The position numbers and the translations under genes were made by a program. DNA of 64,000 nucleotides, taken from Camellia lanceoleosa (taxonomy: Eukaryota > Streptophyta > Magnoliopsida > Ericales > Theaceae). Within the stretch, counting starts at the first letter, position 1; every line of letters starts with the position of its first letter. The notes beneath the pieces are model-generated. The model was not told where the DNA came from. It worked only from the letters and a program-made list of their open reading frames with translations, and ran no database searches. Of the stretch, positions 1 through 10,692 are shown in pieces. The stretch lies in contig CM045770.1 of NCBI GenBank assembly GCA_025200525.1, positions 82,329,347 through 82,393,346 on the forward strand, given 5' to 3'.

Positions 1-195
1 TACTTCGCCAGTACACCCTCGGGCATACAGGCGATGGACTTAACTACTACCTAAAGATCAAACCGGGCAAGGAGAAGATAGTAACTGGCACCCCGGATAA
101 AGATATGCACGACGATGACTTTTTCTGGATGTCTGAAAACTATGAAACAGCTGACGTGCCCGGTTGGTACATCAGCAAGAACTTCAGTTCGACAT

Positions 196-276
196 GTAAG
201 CTGTGCTCACTGCTCGGTCAAATTATTTTCCTTCACTATTTTGTACTAATGCCTTTTCTTCTTTTTCAATTTGCAG
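196..276 (+). other. Intron 1 of E0 antisense gene
   Basis: GTAAGC donor, a T-rich tract and a TTTGCAG acceptor bound 81 nt. Since 81 is a multiple of three, the intron can also be read through in frame. The strong pyrimidine tract and canonical ends support splicing on the plus strand. Confidence 0.7.
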
Positions 277-935
277 CCATCGAAGCTTTGCAAGCCAACT
301 ACCATAATCCCAACGAAGCAGCCATCAGAACCGTACTACGATACCGTAACCGGGATTGCCACGAACTTCTCGGCTATATACCGACTTACAGATACTCCAC
401 TTCCTGCGAAGTAGAGTAACAGACTTTCTCTGAACGCCGTCTCCACCACCCGACCCAACACTACAAACGTGCCCCTTATTCGACTGACCAAAGAAGAAGA
501 GATGGCCAAGCGGAGCCGCATCAAGAACCTCATCACCGCTACATCCACTGAGCTGCTAAGTATCCCTACCTGCATAGCTATTACCGGTCAAACAAGTGGA
601 ACCATGGTTGCGTTGGCATCAACTACCGCGGCGCAGACGAGCAAGGACAGCCGTCAAGCCGGGAAAAGACCTCGAACCGCCGATCCCACAGCCGAGCTCA
701 TTGCGGAGCTGAGCACCAAGCAAGCCGCAGTCGTATCTGAGCCAACACCACCTTGGAAGCCTCAGTTGAAGCACCGGGGTAAGGAGATCCCCGCAAACGC
801 TTTGGTTAAAGGCGACAAGGAACACCTCCTAACCTTTGACCTGACAAAAGCCCTCCTTTTGCGAGCGACGTGACCGGCAGTGACCACGTGCCTGACACCC
901 GGCTCGTGAAGTCCCCGGTCAAGTCTATGATCCGG

Positions 936-1016
936 GTAAGAATTTTGCATGCTTTATTCAAATTTTTCCAAGTGTTTGCACGGTTGGCTTTCTTTATTCA
1001 AAATCTCTTCTTGCAG
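936..1016 (+). other. Intron 2 of E0 antisense gene
   Basis: GTAAGA donor and TTCTTGCAG acceptor bound 81 nt, the same length as intron 1. Removal joins MIR to the AIQKQHLVMKRIHRLR coiled-coil segment. Left unspliced it would insert a hydrophobic, T-rich segment. Confidence 0.72.
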
Positions 1017-1636
1017 GCCATCCAGAAACAACATCTGGTGATGAAGCGAATTCATAGACTCCGACAGAAGGCGACCGACGCTGCCAACCAGGTTGAGCAC
1101 CTTCAAACCGAGCTGGGGCGGTCGAAGGCTTCCTTAGAGATTACAAATACCGACAACTCCAAACTGCTCGGCCAACTTGGAGCCGTTGAGAAGGAACGGG
1201 ACATTCTCCAGGCCGAACTGGGTGTGTTAAAGCAAGCAAGGAAGGATGAACTAGACGAGGCAAACAACGAAGGTTTCAAGGAGGCCGAGGAAAACTACAC
1301 CAAGCAAGTCAAGGCCACCAAGGACATTTTCTTCAAGTCCGGCTGGAAGGCTGCTTGCGAACAGCTCGGCCAAGGATCTGGAACCGACATGTTTACCTCT
1401 CCCCCTGCTACCTTTCTGCCAGCCTGCATGGTGCCGTATGCAAATGATGTATTTAGTGCATTGCAAGCCGAGGCCGAGGAAGAAGGTGGGGAAAACACCG
1501 AGGAAGATGCCGAGGGAGCAAACCCCTCAAAGGAGGCCGGCCAGGTTGAGTTCGGCACCCAAGAAACCACAACCACGATCGACCTGGAGGCAGCTGCAAC
1601 CGGGGATGACTTCACTGACATTTCCCCCTTAGTTTA

Positions 1637-1674
1637 GTTTTCTTTCTTTTTTTTTCTTTTTTTTCTTTTTTTTT
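1637..1674 (+). other. Pyrimidine (T/C) tract just after antisense stop
   Basis: An almost pure T tract with scattered C follows the stop codon of the E0 antisense gene. On the element's coding strand this is an A-rich purine tract. It could be part of the 3' end signal of the antisense transcript, or a secondary purine tract of the element. The sequence does not decide between these. Confidence 0.5.
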
Positions 1675-1799
1675 GAGAATGTAACCGGGCTGTCTGCCCC
1701 ACCTTATGTACTTCAGTTTATCATCAATGAGAAGTTTTGATTTTGTGGAGTGTTGCACTGCTTGTTGGACTATATTTCATCATCTCGGCAGGAACCTTT

Positions 1800-2425
1800 A
1801 AGCAACACATCAACTCCATTAGCCGGGGTAAAGCACCTCGGCTAGATCTTTTGAGTTGGGCAAATCACCAACCTCTTTAGCCGGGAAAAAGCATCTCGGC
1901 TAAAGCTTTGAGTAAATCATCAACTCATCTAGCTAAGGTAAATCATCTCGGCTAATACCATAGTTGAGTAAATCATCAACTCATTTAACCGGAGTAAATC
2001 ATCTCGACTAAAACCACAGAGTTGAGTAAATCATCAACTAATGTAACCGGAGTAAAACATCTCGGTTGAAACCATAAAGTTGAGTAAATCATCAACTCAT
2101 GTAACCGAAATAGAACATCTCGGTTGAATCCCCAGAGTTGAGTAAATCATCAACTCATCTAACCGGAATAAAACATCTCGGTTGAATCCTTAGAGTTAAG
2201 TAAATCATCAACTCATATAACCGGAATAAACATCTCGGTTGAATCCACAGAGTTGAGTAAATCATCAACTATGTTAGCCGGGGTAAATCATCTCGGCTGA
2301 AACCTTAGAGTTGAGCAAATTATCAACTATGTCAGCCAGGGTAAATCATCTCGGCTGAAACCTCAGAGTTGAGCAAATCATCAACTGTGTCAGCCGGGGT
2401 AAATCATCTCAGCCAAAACACAAGA
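1800..2425. repeat. E0 minisatellite, about 58-bp unit, 10-11 copies
   Basis: Units alternate two inverted repeats. One is AGTTGA...TCAACT with an 8-nt loop. The other is AGCCG...CGGCT or AACCG...CGGTT with a loop of about 12-13 nt. The second stem changes in a compensated way between units. The array lies in the convergent zone between the antisense gene and the integrase 3' end. Short tandem repeats in the 3' region are known for Tat elements and can seed satellites. Confidence 0.88.
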
Positions 2426-2557
2426 GTAGGCCCTGAAAACAACAAACTACTTCAGCAAAGATAATTCACTTCTATTATATTGACAAAAAAAGTGTTATAT
2501 TCGGAAGTGTAGGGAAAACAAATCATTCCTCAAAAAATTACATAAAAACAACAAATA

Positions 2558-3783
2558 CTAAAAATAATATAGTTTGAGGTTAGCTGCATTCCATGGCCGA
2601 GGTATGCCTTTGCCATCCAAATCCTCTAAATGGTATGCCCCCTTGCCCGCCAGACCGATTACCTTGTAAGGCCCTTTCCAGTTTGGCCCTAGCTTGCATT
2701 CGTCCGGCACCAGTATGTTGCCCATGACCTTCCTTAAAACCCAGTCACCCACTTTAAACAGTCTGGGGTGCACGGTTTTGCTGTATTCCCTGGACAATTC
2801 TTGTTAGTATGCGGCCACGTAGATCAAAGATTTTTCTCGGCGCTCTTCAGCTAGGTCCAATTCCAGAGCGACTGCTTCAGAATTCAACTCGGGCTCAAAA
2901 TTTTCACTACAGATGGTGGGCATGCCGATTTCCACTAGGATGACTGCCTCCATGCCTTATGCCAGGGCAAAAGAAGTTTCCCCGGTGGATCGCCCCGGGG
3001 TCGTCAGATATGCCCAAAAGACACTTGGGAGTTCCTCGGCCCATTTTCCTTTGGCTTTCTCAAGTCTTTTCTTCAACCCATCAAGAATGGTCTTGTTTGA
3101 TGCTTCGGCTTGGCCGTTGGACTGCGGGTAAGCCGGAGTGGAATTGTAAAATTCGATCTTCAATTCCTCACAAAATCCTCTGAATAAACGCCCGTCAAAT
3201 TGGGTGCCATTATCAAAAATTAGGATCTTGGGGACGCCAAACCGCGTTACCACATTCTGCCAGACAAATCTTTTGACGTCTTTCTCCTTGATAGTCGCTA
3301 AAGGCTCAACTTCAACCCATTTGGTGAAGTAATCCGTAGCTGCAATGAAGAACTTCCGGTTGCCTAGTGCCGTTGGGAGTGGTCCAGCCCCCACATTGCA
3401 AAAGGCCAAGGGCTTGTGAAGGGAAGAAGTTCTCTAGCCCGCTGGTGAATTTGGTGGGCGAACTTCTGGCATTTCTCACATTTTCTAACATATTTTTGAG
3501 CGTCTGCTTGCATGCATGGCCACCAATATCCCTGCGAGATAGCTCAATAGGCCAAAGATCTTCCCCTAATGTGGCTTCCGCATATGCCTTCGTGAATCTC
3601 GTACAGAAAAGCTTCCACGCTGTTTGGATGTATGCACTTGAGGTACGGACCGATAAATGACTTTTTGTATAAAGCGCCAGATGGAGAGAGCCAAAATCGC
3701 TCTGACTTCACTCGGACTTTATGCGCTTCCTTTTTGTCAACCGGAAGGGTCTGTTCTTTCAGAAAAAGAATAATAAGGTCCAT
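2558..3783 (-). pseudogene. E0 integrase
   Basis: All three integrase parts are visible on the minus strand. The zinc-binding part (about 3460-3650) has H...H followed by KCEKCQ. The catalytic core (3409-2957) has D in AATDYFTKW, D in IFDNGTQFDG and E in GQAEASNK, so the DDE triad is intact. The C-terminal part (2797-2558) has the GPY-type motif GPNWKGPYKV and ends NLKLYYF. Frame breaks separate the parts (around 3410-3540 and 2800-2950). It inserts element cDNA into chromosomes. Downstream on its own strand lies the minisatellite. Confidence 0.87.
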
Positions 3784-3813
3784 CCAAGAAGGGCCAAGCT
3801 CGATGCAGAGTAT

Positions 3814-4863
3814 TTATGTCCGCTCGGGTTCCTCGATACTAGGCTTTGGAAGAAACTCAATTAGGAGAGGACTGGGAGACATTCTGTCGACCATGGACAC
3901 CAGACCGGCTAACTCATCCATACGGCCATTTTTTTCCCGACCAATTTGTTGGAGCCTTATCGCTTGGAATCGCTTGATGTGGTCTCTTACCAGAGCTTGG
4001 TACTTTGTCATTCGGTCATCTTTAGCTTCATAAACCCCAGACACTTGGTTGACAACAAGTTGGGAGTCGCTGTAAACCATCAGCTCGAATGCACGCAACT
4101 AGAGCGCGCTCTTAAGTCTGGCCAACAGCGCCTTGTGCTCAGCCTCATTGTTTGACGCAGGGAATTCGAGTGTGATAGAGTGTTCGATGGTCGGACCATC
4201 TGGTGAGATCAGAACTATGTCTAGCCCAGCACTGTGACGGTTTGAGGCTCCATCTACAAAAAGTTTCCAACACTCTGAGAGGTCTTGGAAGGCTTGAAAG
4301 TTGATGGGGTCACGGTCGCTTGGTCGTTTGGTTTCAGGTTCACTGCTGATCGGTTCCACTTCATCCCCCATCAGCGATGCGGCACCGGACTCAGCAGGTT
4401 GGTCTGTTATGCCCGAGTCTGTCGTTGCATCGCCAGGCTGCAGTACCATGCCGACTAGAGGTTCTATGGTGGGGCGTGCAAGTTCTGCGTCGCCAACATT
4501 GCCCTGTTGTGCAATTTCTATTGAGCCTTCATTCGCCTCTTCGGCTACTATGGAGAGATCCACCGGGTATACTGGATGAATTCCAGGCGAGAATTCAGCA
4601 ACAAAATCGGCCAGTGCTTGTGCTTTTATGGCAGTTCGGGGTTGGAACTTGACGTCGAATTGTCCCAACTCGACTGCCCACTTGAGGATTCGACCGGAGA
4701 AATCCGCCCACTCGAACAAGGCTTTGAGAGGGAACTCGATCAACACGATAATTGTGTGAGCATGAAAGTAGTGCGCCAATTTCCTAGAGGCCATCATCAA
4801 CGCCGATACAAGTTTTTCTAGTGGCAAGTACCTTGACTCTGCCGGTAGCAAGGTTTTGCTCAC
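3814..4863 (-). pseudogene. E0 RNase H followed by a second, Tat-type RNase H
   Basis: The right half (4863-4600) is the end of the normal gypsy RNase H ([18 protein letters not shown], then the connection ending ALADFVAEF). An acidic linker follows. A second RNase H then begins with LFVDGASN and [14 protein letters not shown], and continues across a frame break at about 4098 with VYSDSQLVVNQVSG and MDELAGLVSMVD. Tandem RNase H domains define the Tat lineage among plant Ty3/gypsy elements. The usual fourth acidic residue in the ADELA motif is kept as MDELA. It degrades RNA in RNA-DNA hybrids during reverse transcription. Confidence 0.87.
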
Positions 4864-5030
4864 GTAAAAGATAGGAAGTCTTTGGATACCCTCGGGACAA
4901 ACCTCGCACTAAGCGCATCTTGGAACCGCGGATATAGGTAGAGTTCTTCGCCAGGCTTGGGCGTCACCAATAATGGAGCAAAAGACAAATACGCCTTGAG
5001 CTTGGCCAAAGCCGTGTCACATTCTTCGTC

Positions 5031-5888
5031 CTATGAAAACTTGGATTTCAAGGCTCGAAAGAAAGGGCGGCAGCAATCTGATGACCAGCTTATGAATCGG
5101 TTAAGCGCGGCTGCCATACCAACAAGATGCTGCAAGTCCTTTGTCGAGTTGGGCTGCTTCAATTCTTGTACGGCTTTGATTTGAGTGGGGTCTGCCTCGA
5201 TGCCTCGGTTTGTGACTATGAAGCTTAGGAATTTCCCTGATCCTACACCGAAGGCACACTTCGACGCATTCAGGCGTAGCTTGTGTTGTTTGAGAATGGC
5301 GAACATCTCTGCTAGGTCGGACAAGTGGTCTGCCTAATGCCTACTTTTGACTACCATGTCATCGATATAAGCCTCTATCGTCCGGCCTAGCAGAGAAGCG
5401 AACATTTTGGTCACCATCCTTTGGAAAGTTGCCCCGGCGTTCTTCAAACCAAAGGGCATGACTCGATAGTAGAAGAGTCCCCTTGGGGTGGTGAAAAAGG
5501 TTATCTCGCGGTCTGGGCCATGCATGGCGATCTGATGATAATCGCGATAGGCATCCAAGAAACTGAGCCTTTTATGCCCAGCTGTTAGATCCACCAGCTG
5601 GTCTATTCTGGGCAGAGGAAAGCTATCTTTAAGGCAAGCTCGGTTGACAGTCTTATAGTCAACACAAACTTGCCACTTCCCATTCTTCTTGGGCACTACA
5701 ACTGTGTTTGAAACCCACTGAGGGTAGTGCACTTCCTGGATAGCCCCTACTTCTAGCAAATTCTTGACCTCCTCTGCGACTACTTCGGCGTGATGAAGGG
5801 CCGATCTCCTCGTTCTTTGAATGACTGGCCGTGCATCAAGGAAAACATTAAGTTGGTGGTAAATAAAGCTTGGATCGATGCCAGGCAT
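5031..5888 (-). pseudogene. E0 reverse transcriptase
   Basis: Starts near PGIDPSFIYHQLNV and contains VVPKKNGKWQVCVDYKTVNRA, PRIDQLVD, FLDAYRDYHQIAM, PFGLKNAGATFQRMV and the catalytic YIDDMVVKS (about 5350). After a frame break at about 5330 it continues with [10 protein letters not shown] and the thumb/connection region to about 5031. The catalytic aspartates are intact. It copies element RNA into DNA. The 5889-6121 stretch upstream is the poorly conserved protease-RT linker. Confidence 0.88.
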
Positions 5889-6121
5889 GTTGTATGGCGT
5901 CTATGCGAAGACTTCGATATTTGCCGTCAAGAACTCTATCATCTAGGTCCGTTCTTGGGCGGTCATGCTTGATCCTAGCAAAAAGAATTTGTTTGGACTT
6001 TTGGTGTCAATACGTACTTCTACTAACTCTTCAACAGCCTTGTCCTCCGCCCTAGTGCCCACGTCATCAAGGACACTTGGTCTTCCGGACCTTCAATCAT
6101 TTGCACGAAGCCTTTGGCAGC

Positions 6122-6498
6122 TCAGTTCCCGTTCACTGCCACGAAACATTGCTTCGACATGACTTGATCGCCCCAAACTTCCTCAACCTCCCCCATAGCT
6201 GAGGGGAATCTCATAACCTGGTGATAGGTTGACGCTACCGCCTGCATGGCATGAAGCCATCCCCTACTGAGGATCAGATTGTACGTGGACGGCACCTTCA
6301 ATACCCAGAACTCCACCTGCTTGACCACGGATCTGGCCTTGATTGGTAAGATGATCTTTCCCATAGGGCACTCCGGTTATGAGTTGAAACCAACTAATGG
6401 CGAAGTTGTCGGTGCCAAGTCTGTATCCCGGAGTTTGAGTTGCTTGAACGCGTCGTAGTACTTAATCTCAACCGAGCTTCCTTGGTCAATCAAGATGC
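6122..6498 (-). pseudogene. E0 aspartic protease, interrupted by E1
   Basis: The active-site motif IDQGSS followed by YYDAFKQL lies at about 6490-6440. The flap and C-terminal half (VPSTYNLILSRGWLHAMQAV, then STYHQVMRFP) runs to about 6200. The first residues of the motif are cut off by E1 at 6498, and the preceding residues (VTLCVRDFDVKR) are found beyond the element at 63015 and following. The acid is D-Q-G-S rather than D-T-G-S, as is common in this lineage. There is also a frame break at about 6364-6377. Confidence 0.85.
6494..6498. repeat. Target site duplication GATGC, left side of E1
   Basis: GATGC directly precedes the TGTAGACG end of the left LTR. The same GATGC follows the TCTACA end of the E2 right LTR at 63015. 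At the right end of E1 the copy is blurred (GATC-G), in line with other local consensus defects there. Confidence 0.85.
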
Positions 6499-7002
6499 TG
6501 TAGACGTCCCTGAACGCCCCGGGAGGGCTAAGTCCCGTTCCGTTCATATTGGGGTCACTATAGTTCAAGGACTCAAATGTCACGGTTCTTAATCTTGAAC
6601 CAAAGAGTCCAAATCCGGCAAATCGTTTTGAGAAAACTGATTTTTGAAAGAAGTGCCAAACATGGACTGCTTTTCCAGATACAGAGTCTCCACCTAAATG
6701 TTTTTTTAATGGGAAATTTAGGAAACCCTGACTCGGTGCCAAAGGCCACGTGTCCGTCATCACCAAAGTTGCCTCGGCTCGGGAACTTGGGTACGATTGG
6801 GGAAGGTCACTTCGTGAGCACCCCCGCTCGCCCGGTCAAAGACCGGCCTCTACTAACCGTGATATCTATTTTTGAAAACATTGTATGCTCTTATTCCGGT
6901 TATTAGCCTAGGTTACTATGTGATGCGCACAGCATACAAGTATAGACTGAGTCGTCTGAATTGGAACAAAACACTTCATGTTTGTTTTTTGAAAGATGGT
7001 TT

Positions 7003-7085
7003 GCTACCCGCAGGTAGGCTTAAAATGCAGATTTTGCCACCCTCGGGTGGGCTTAGAAAACATGATTTTGCCACTGTCTAGTGGG
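7003..7085. other. Three consecutive hairpins in the LTR
   Basis: Three perfect 5-bp stems with 4-nt loops follow each other: CTACC/GGTAG (7004-7017), CCACC/GGTGG (7037-7050) and CCACT/AGTGG (7071-7084). Each is preceded by TTTGC or TTTTGC and followed by GCTTA. Stem bases differ between the three but pairing is kept. The site is about 0.5 kb from the 3' end of the LTR, so it would lie in the 5' leader of genomic RNA. The same array is at 27226-27311 and 59313-59394, and in damaged form at about 38853-38935. Confidence 0.8.
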
Positions 7086-8649
7086 CTTAAAACAAACATT
7101 TGATGAATTGTTCCAATCCAAATAACACAACCTCCACCCACAGGCATTCAAGGCAGTTATATCACATAAGCAGTTAGCCTCATGGTAAGCATGCTATTCA
7201 TGGCAACACTCACACGCATGCAAGGATGCTAAAGCATAAAACTCATCGAGTACTCCAAGCCAAAACAGAAACTCATTAGAAATCATGCATGATCCTAAAG
7301 TATACAGAAATGCCTAATGCAACACATGCAAAAATGCAAACTATAGCAGGCTCGGCTATTGTAAACATGGCATATGGAATGCTACAACTAACACGTATTC
7401 AATTTGGAATTGAAATACAAATGCAGTTTGTATGATCTTGAGCAGTGCATGCAAAAACAGATAAATGAATGCAAACATGCTATCATACTGTATGTTAATT
7501 GAAATATGCCCTAATCTAACCATCATAAGCAGGTAAATAAAAAGGAAGAAAGACGTGGGGTTGGAAGACATACATCACACTCACACACACTTATTACAAT
7601 TATGCCCTCGCGCAGAGGGTCCGAATAAATATACAGTCCCGAATAAAAGAATAGTACAGTCCAAATAATACAATCCAAATATGTACAAATTCCTAATTAA
7701 TTAACAAATTAACTAAGAAAATAAATAAAGTGGCATGCAAGCGAGGGACTACCTTGATTCCATTCCGGATGATGAATGATGCATACCCGGGTTGCCTTTG
7801 CGCGGAAATCCATGACGATGCCCCAATTAGCCTCTGTTTGCACCTGTTCTTGAAATGCGTGCCAAGTCTCGGAAGACTGTTGATTCTTGATTTTACTGCA
7901 CCGGAGAGCAGGAGAGGGGCATAGCAATGTATTTTCACAAATATATGCATGCCTCGATCCTCGTGCCACCAATCACGCATCTCGATGCATGATGGCCAAG
8001 GAGCCGAATTGCACAACTCAATATAGAATGAATGCATATGAACACTGCAACAAAACCTAACTCCATCATGGATAATTCGGAGTGTCGGTGACTTGGGAAT
8101 TGAGACGCGTTCCGTCACTCGGAGTACGGAGCGCACCTCGTTTCCCGTGCCCGGGTTAACTCCTATCCCGAACACAATGCGATATGCATGATATGCATGA
8201 AATGCAACTAATATACAACCTAGCATGCGCAATGCTATGAAATGACAAACACGATGCACAAGGTAATACACAACCGAGCATACACAATGCTATGGATGAA
8301 ATGACATACGCAATGCAATAATGGGCTTACACCAACATGAGAGAGCCTCAGCCGCACTCACATAGGAGGCCATCATATGAAAACAAGACAACTCGAAATG
8401 CGTGCACGCGTGCACGCAAATCGATGACCGACCTTCAGGCACCGAAATGCCACTCTAATGAGACATGGCAAAGACATGGAATATGGTATGCAAACATGCA
8501 AAAAAAAGTAGCAAAATGAGGGGCAAAACAGCCCCGAAACAAGGCGAAATGACACCCGATGCATGGAATCACTCCCGAAATGCAAAACTAGGTACATGAA
8601 ATGGCTTACAGCTATGCAAAGCATGCATAATTAGGACATGAAGTGTAAA

Positions 8650-9420
8650 AGAAGAAGCAAGGCTGCCCAGAGACAAGCATTTTTACAGTACAAAGAATGG
8701 CAAGAAAGTGAGTACACATGGGACTAAATTAGCATGCAAAAATGGACCCGCAAGAGGGGTGATGAAGCAAGTGGTAGATGAAAAGCCCAAACAGAAAAAG
8801 ACCCTTCTACAACACTGAAGAGGGACTAAAAATATGACTAATTACAGTTTATGGAAGCCCCCAAAACAGTATACAAACACACTCAAAATGTCATGCAAGA
8901 TGAGGCTCAAAGGAGGCTATAACACAAAGTATGCAAAATATTCATCAAAAAGCCAAAGACCCTTAATGAAACATGACAAGGGGGTCAAAATATGGCCACT
9001 TTAAGTTCTGATCAAGGTCCAAAAACAGAATCTCAATAAACTAATAAATCATGCAAAAATGGGGACCAAAGAGGGGTACAATGGAAAGTGATACATGGAG
9101 GTCCCCAACAGTGTTGAGCCCTTCTTCAATGTTGAAGAGGGACTCAAAATAGGCCTTTTTACAGTTTACATCAGGCTCCAAAACAGATCACACATAAGCC
9201 AAAAATACTATGCAAATTAATGGCATTCAAGGGGATATTGAAGCAAGTGCAACATGGGGCTCCCAAACAGTGTTGAGCCCTTAAACAAACATGAAAAATC
9301 ACTCAAAATAATCCTAGTTCCAGTTAGGGTCGGAGCCCAAAACAGTAAGCAAAGAGGGCTAAGAAATGTTGCAAAAATGAGACCAAAAAGAGGGGAAATG
9401 AACTTACCCTTGTAAACCAA
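8650..9420. repeat. Degenerate ~150-170-bp direct repeats inside the LTR
   Basis: A loosely conserved module recurs about four to five times: AAACAG, a GAGCCCTT-like stretch, AAGAGGGACT, CAAAATA, CAGTTTA, CAAAACAG, ATGCAAA, and ATGGGGAC with AAGCAAGTG. The AGGGACT/GGGGTC-plus-CAAAATA marks fall at about 8815, 8983, 9133 and 9290. The other LTR copies have the same structure. It indicates old internal amplification that lengthened the LTR. Confidence 0.65.
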
Positions 9421-10678
9421 CCCTTTTGCTGCCTCTTGGACCAAAAATGTTGCCTCCTAGCCTCTGAAAAACTCCCCAAGCTGCTGGAAATGGAGTAGTG
9501 GTGGTGGTGCTAGGTAGTGATGAAGAAAGGGTGTAGAACTTGGGAATTTTTTGAAGGAAATGAGAGAGATGGAGGGAGATATGCATGCAAGAGCTCAAAG
9601 CAATTTTTTGTAACCCTAAAACCAGGTTTTTGCAGCTGGTTATCTAGACAAATGAGAGGGAGAAAAGGAGGGAAAAAGGGGAGGGAAATTGCATCAAGTT
9701 TCCCTCCAAAAAAGTTCCCTCCGGATACAGGTTTTGGAGGGAAAAACAATGCACAGCTGTAATGTACTCACCCTGAGGAAGCTGGCCGACTAGTTTTCTG
9801 AGTTGCAGGTGGCCGGCCGGCCAAGGGGTAAAATGGTCAAGTTGAATTTCTGGCCGACCATCACAAAAAGGTGTCCTCCCAGGCACCCTCAACACAACCC
9901 TGTGGTTCAAAACTGGAGAAAGTGAAACAGGAGAGAGAACAAGCCATTTTTCAAAGGGGTTCAAAAGGGTCAGGTGGAATTACTGGCCGGCCACCAACTT
10001 TTGGTGTCCTCCCATGTGTATACCACACAAATATGGGGGTTAGGATTGAAAAAAGTGACCCTAGGGTGGTCAACATTGGCTTGAGAAAAGCAGGCGTCGG
10101 GCGATGATGGAATATAACGGTTCTTTGAAACAATTGCTGGCCTTCCACCCTTCTACGGCCTTCTGGTGATGAAAGCAGAGGTACACGCCAAAAATGAGCA
10201 GCGATGCAAAACAAAGGTTAAGGGGCAGCAGCGATTCGAGGTCAAAACTACTGTCGAACCTTAGGAAGTGGTGTTCGACCGAAGTTGGTCTCTCGGACCT
10301 GATGTCCCTTAAAAGGAGAAAATAAGATGCATGCCGTAGAGCAAGCGGAGTAGTTAAGCGATCCCGAACCGAGGCGTTCGGCTCAGCGGCTCAAATCGAA
10401 TCGGGCTCCGAAATGGGCAAAATGGACTACGGCCACGAAATGTAACCCACGGCCACTGAGAGATGATCTACTAGACCTCTCCCTCCCCTCAGGGAAAAGA
10501 AATAGAGAAAATCGAGCCTAGTTTGCAAACCGAGTCAAAGTACAGAAAAGTCCAGAAGTTCGGAGGCAAGGCTCATGGCCGAGACTCCGCAACCTCAGAA
10601 CGGGCACAGTATACAACATCACTAAGCGCTCAATCGGTGACGTCTGAGTCTTAAGGTCGGTCAAAAATGGGGTGTCTC

Positions 10679-10692
10679 TGATTGCCCCTCTT
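10679..10692 (-). other. E1 polypurine tract
   Basis: ATTGCCCCTCTTT on the plus strand is AAAGAGGGGCAAT on the element strand, directly upstream of the 3' LTR. This is the expected place and composition for the plus-strand DNA primer. E2 has the cleaner AAGAGGGGCAAC. Confidence 0.82.

Larger units (their letters stand above)
3..1637 (+). pseudogene. E0 antisense gene: spliced coiled-coil protein of gypsy-type elements
   Basis: The reading frame is open from the window edge, so the 5' end is missing. The N-terminal part (3-195, continuing at 277-416) holds a region with YYLKIKPG and DDDFFWMSENYE, resembling the 'putative gypsy-type transposon' proteins of plants. The C-terminal part (1017-1637) is a heptad-rich coiled coil (QVEHLQTEL, LGAVEKERDILQAELGVL) followed by an acidic tail and a stop at 1635-1637. 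Two introns of 81 nt fit GT-AG rules. The frame shifts near 417-469 and 860-873. It lies antisense to and convergent with E0 pol. Function is unknown; a Tat antisense ORF product is the best reading. Confidence 0.7.
1..6498 (-). mobile_element. E0: Tat-lineage Ty3/gypsy retrotransposon, 3' part
   Basis: Minus-strand order (right to left) is protease, RT, RNase H, second RNase H, integrase, then a plus-strand antisense gene. That is the order of Tat elements that carry an antisense ORF between pol and the 3' LTR. The 3' LTR lies left of the window. The element is broken at 6498 by E1 within the protease codons and resumes at 30833 (and again at 63015). Its domains are recognisable but carry frameshifts, so this copy looks non-autonomous, although part of the damage may be consensus error. 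Confidence 0.88.
6499..10678 (-). repeat. E1 3' LTR
   Basis: Begins TGTAGACG on the plus strand and ends TGTCT-CTG, where intact copies read TCTACA. It is highly similar over its whole length to 26780-30832, 38801-42544 and 58828-63014. No convincing coding region exists: the translations that appear are not shared in frame between copies. It shares variants with the E2 left LTR (for example AAGCGAGGGACTACC at about 7740) that distinguish it from both right LTRs. Confidence 0.93.

Noticed and set aside
1800..2425. CRISPR-like array
   Set aside because: Eukaryotic element context, diverged full-length tandem units and no unique spacers of constant length.
6377..6766. A 129-residue frame that seems to join an unknown N-terminal region to the protease
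   Set aside because: It reads across the E1 insertion boundary at 6498; the N-terminal part is LTR sequence.
9510..10214. Minus-strand open frames inside the LTRs (also near 29517, 41383, 61694-62256)
   Set aside because: LTR sequence with no protein-family resemblance; frames differ in length and phase among the four LTR copies.
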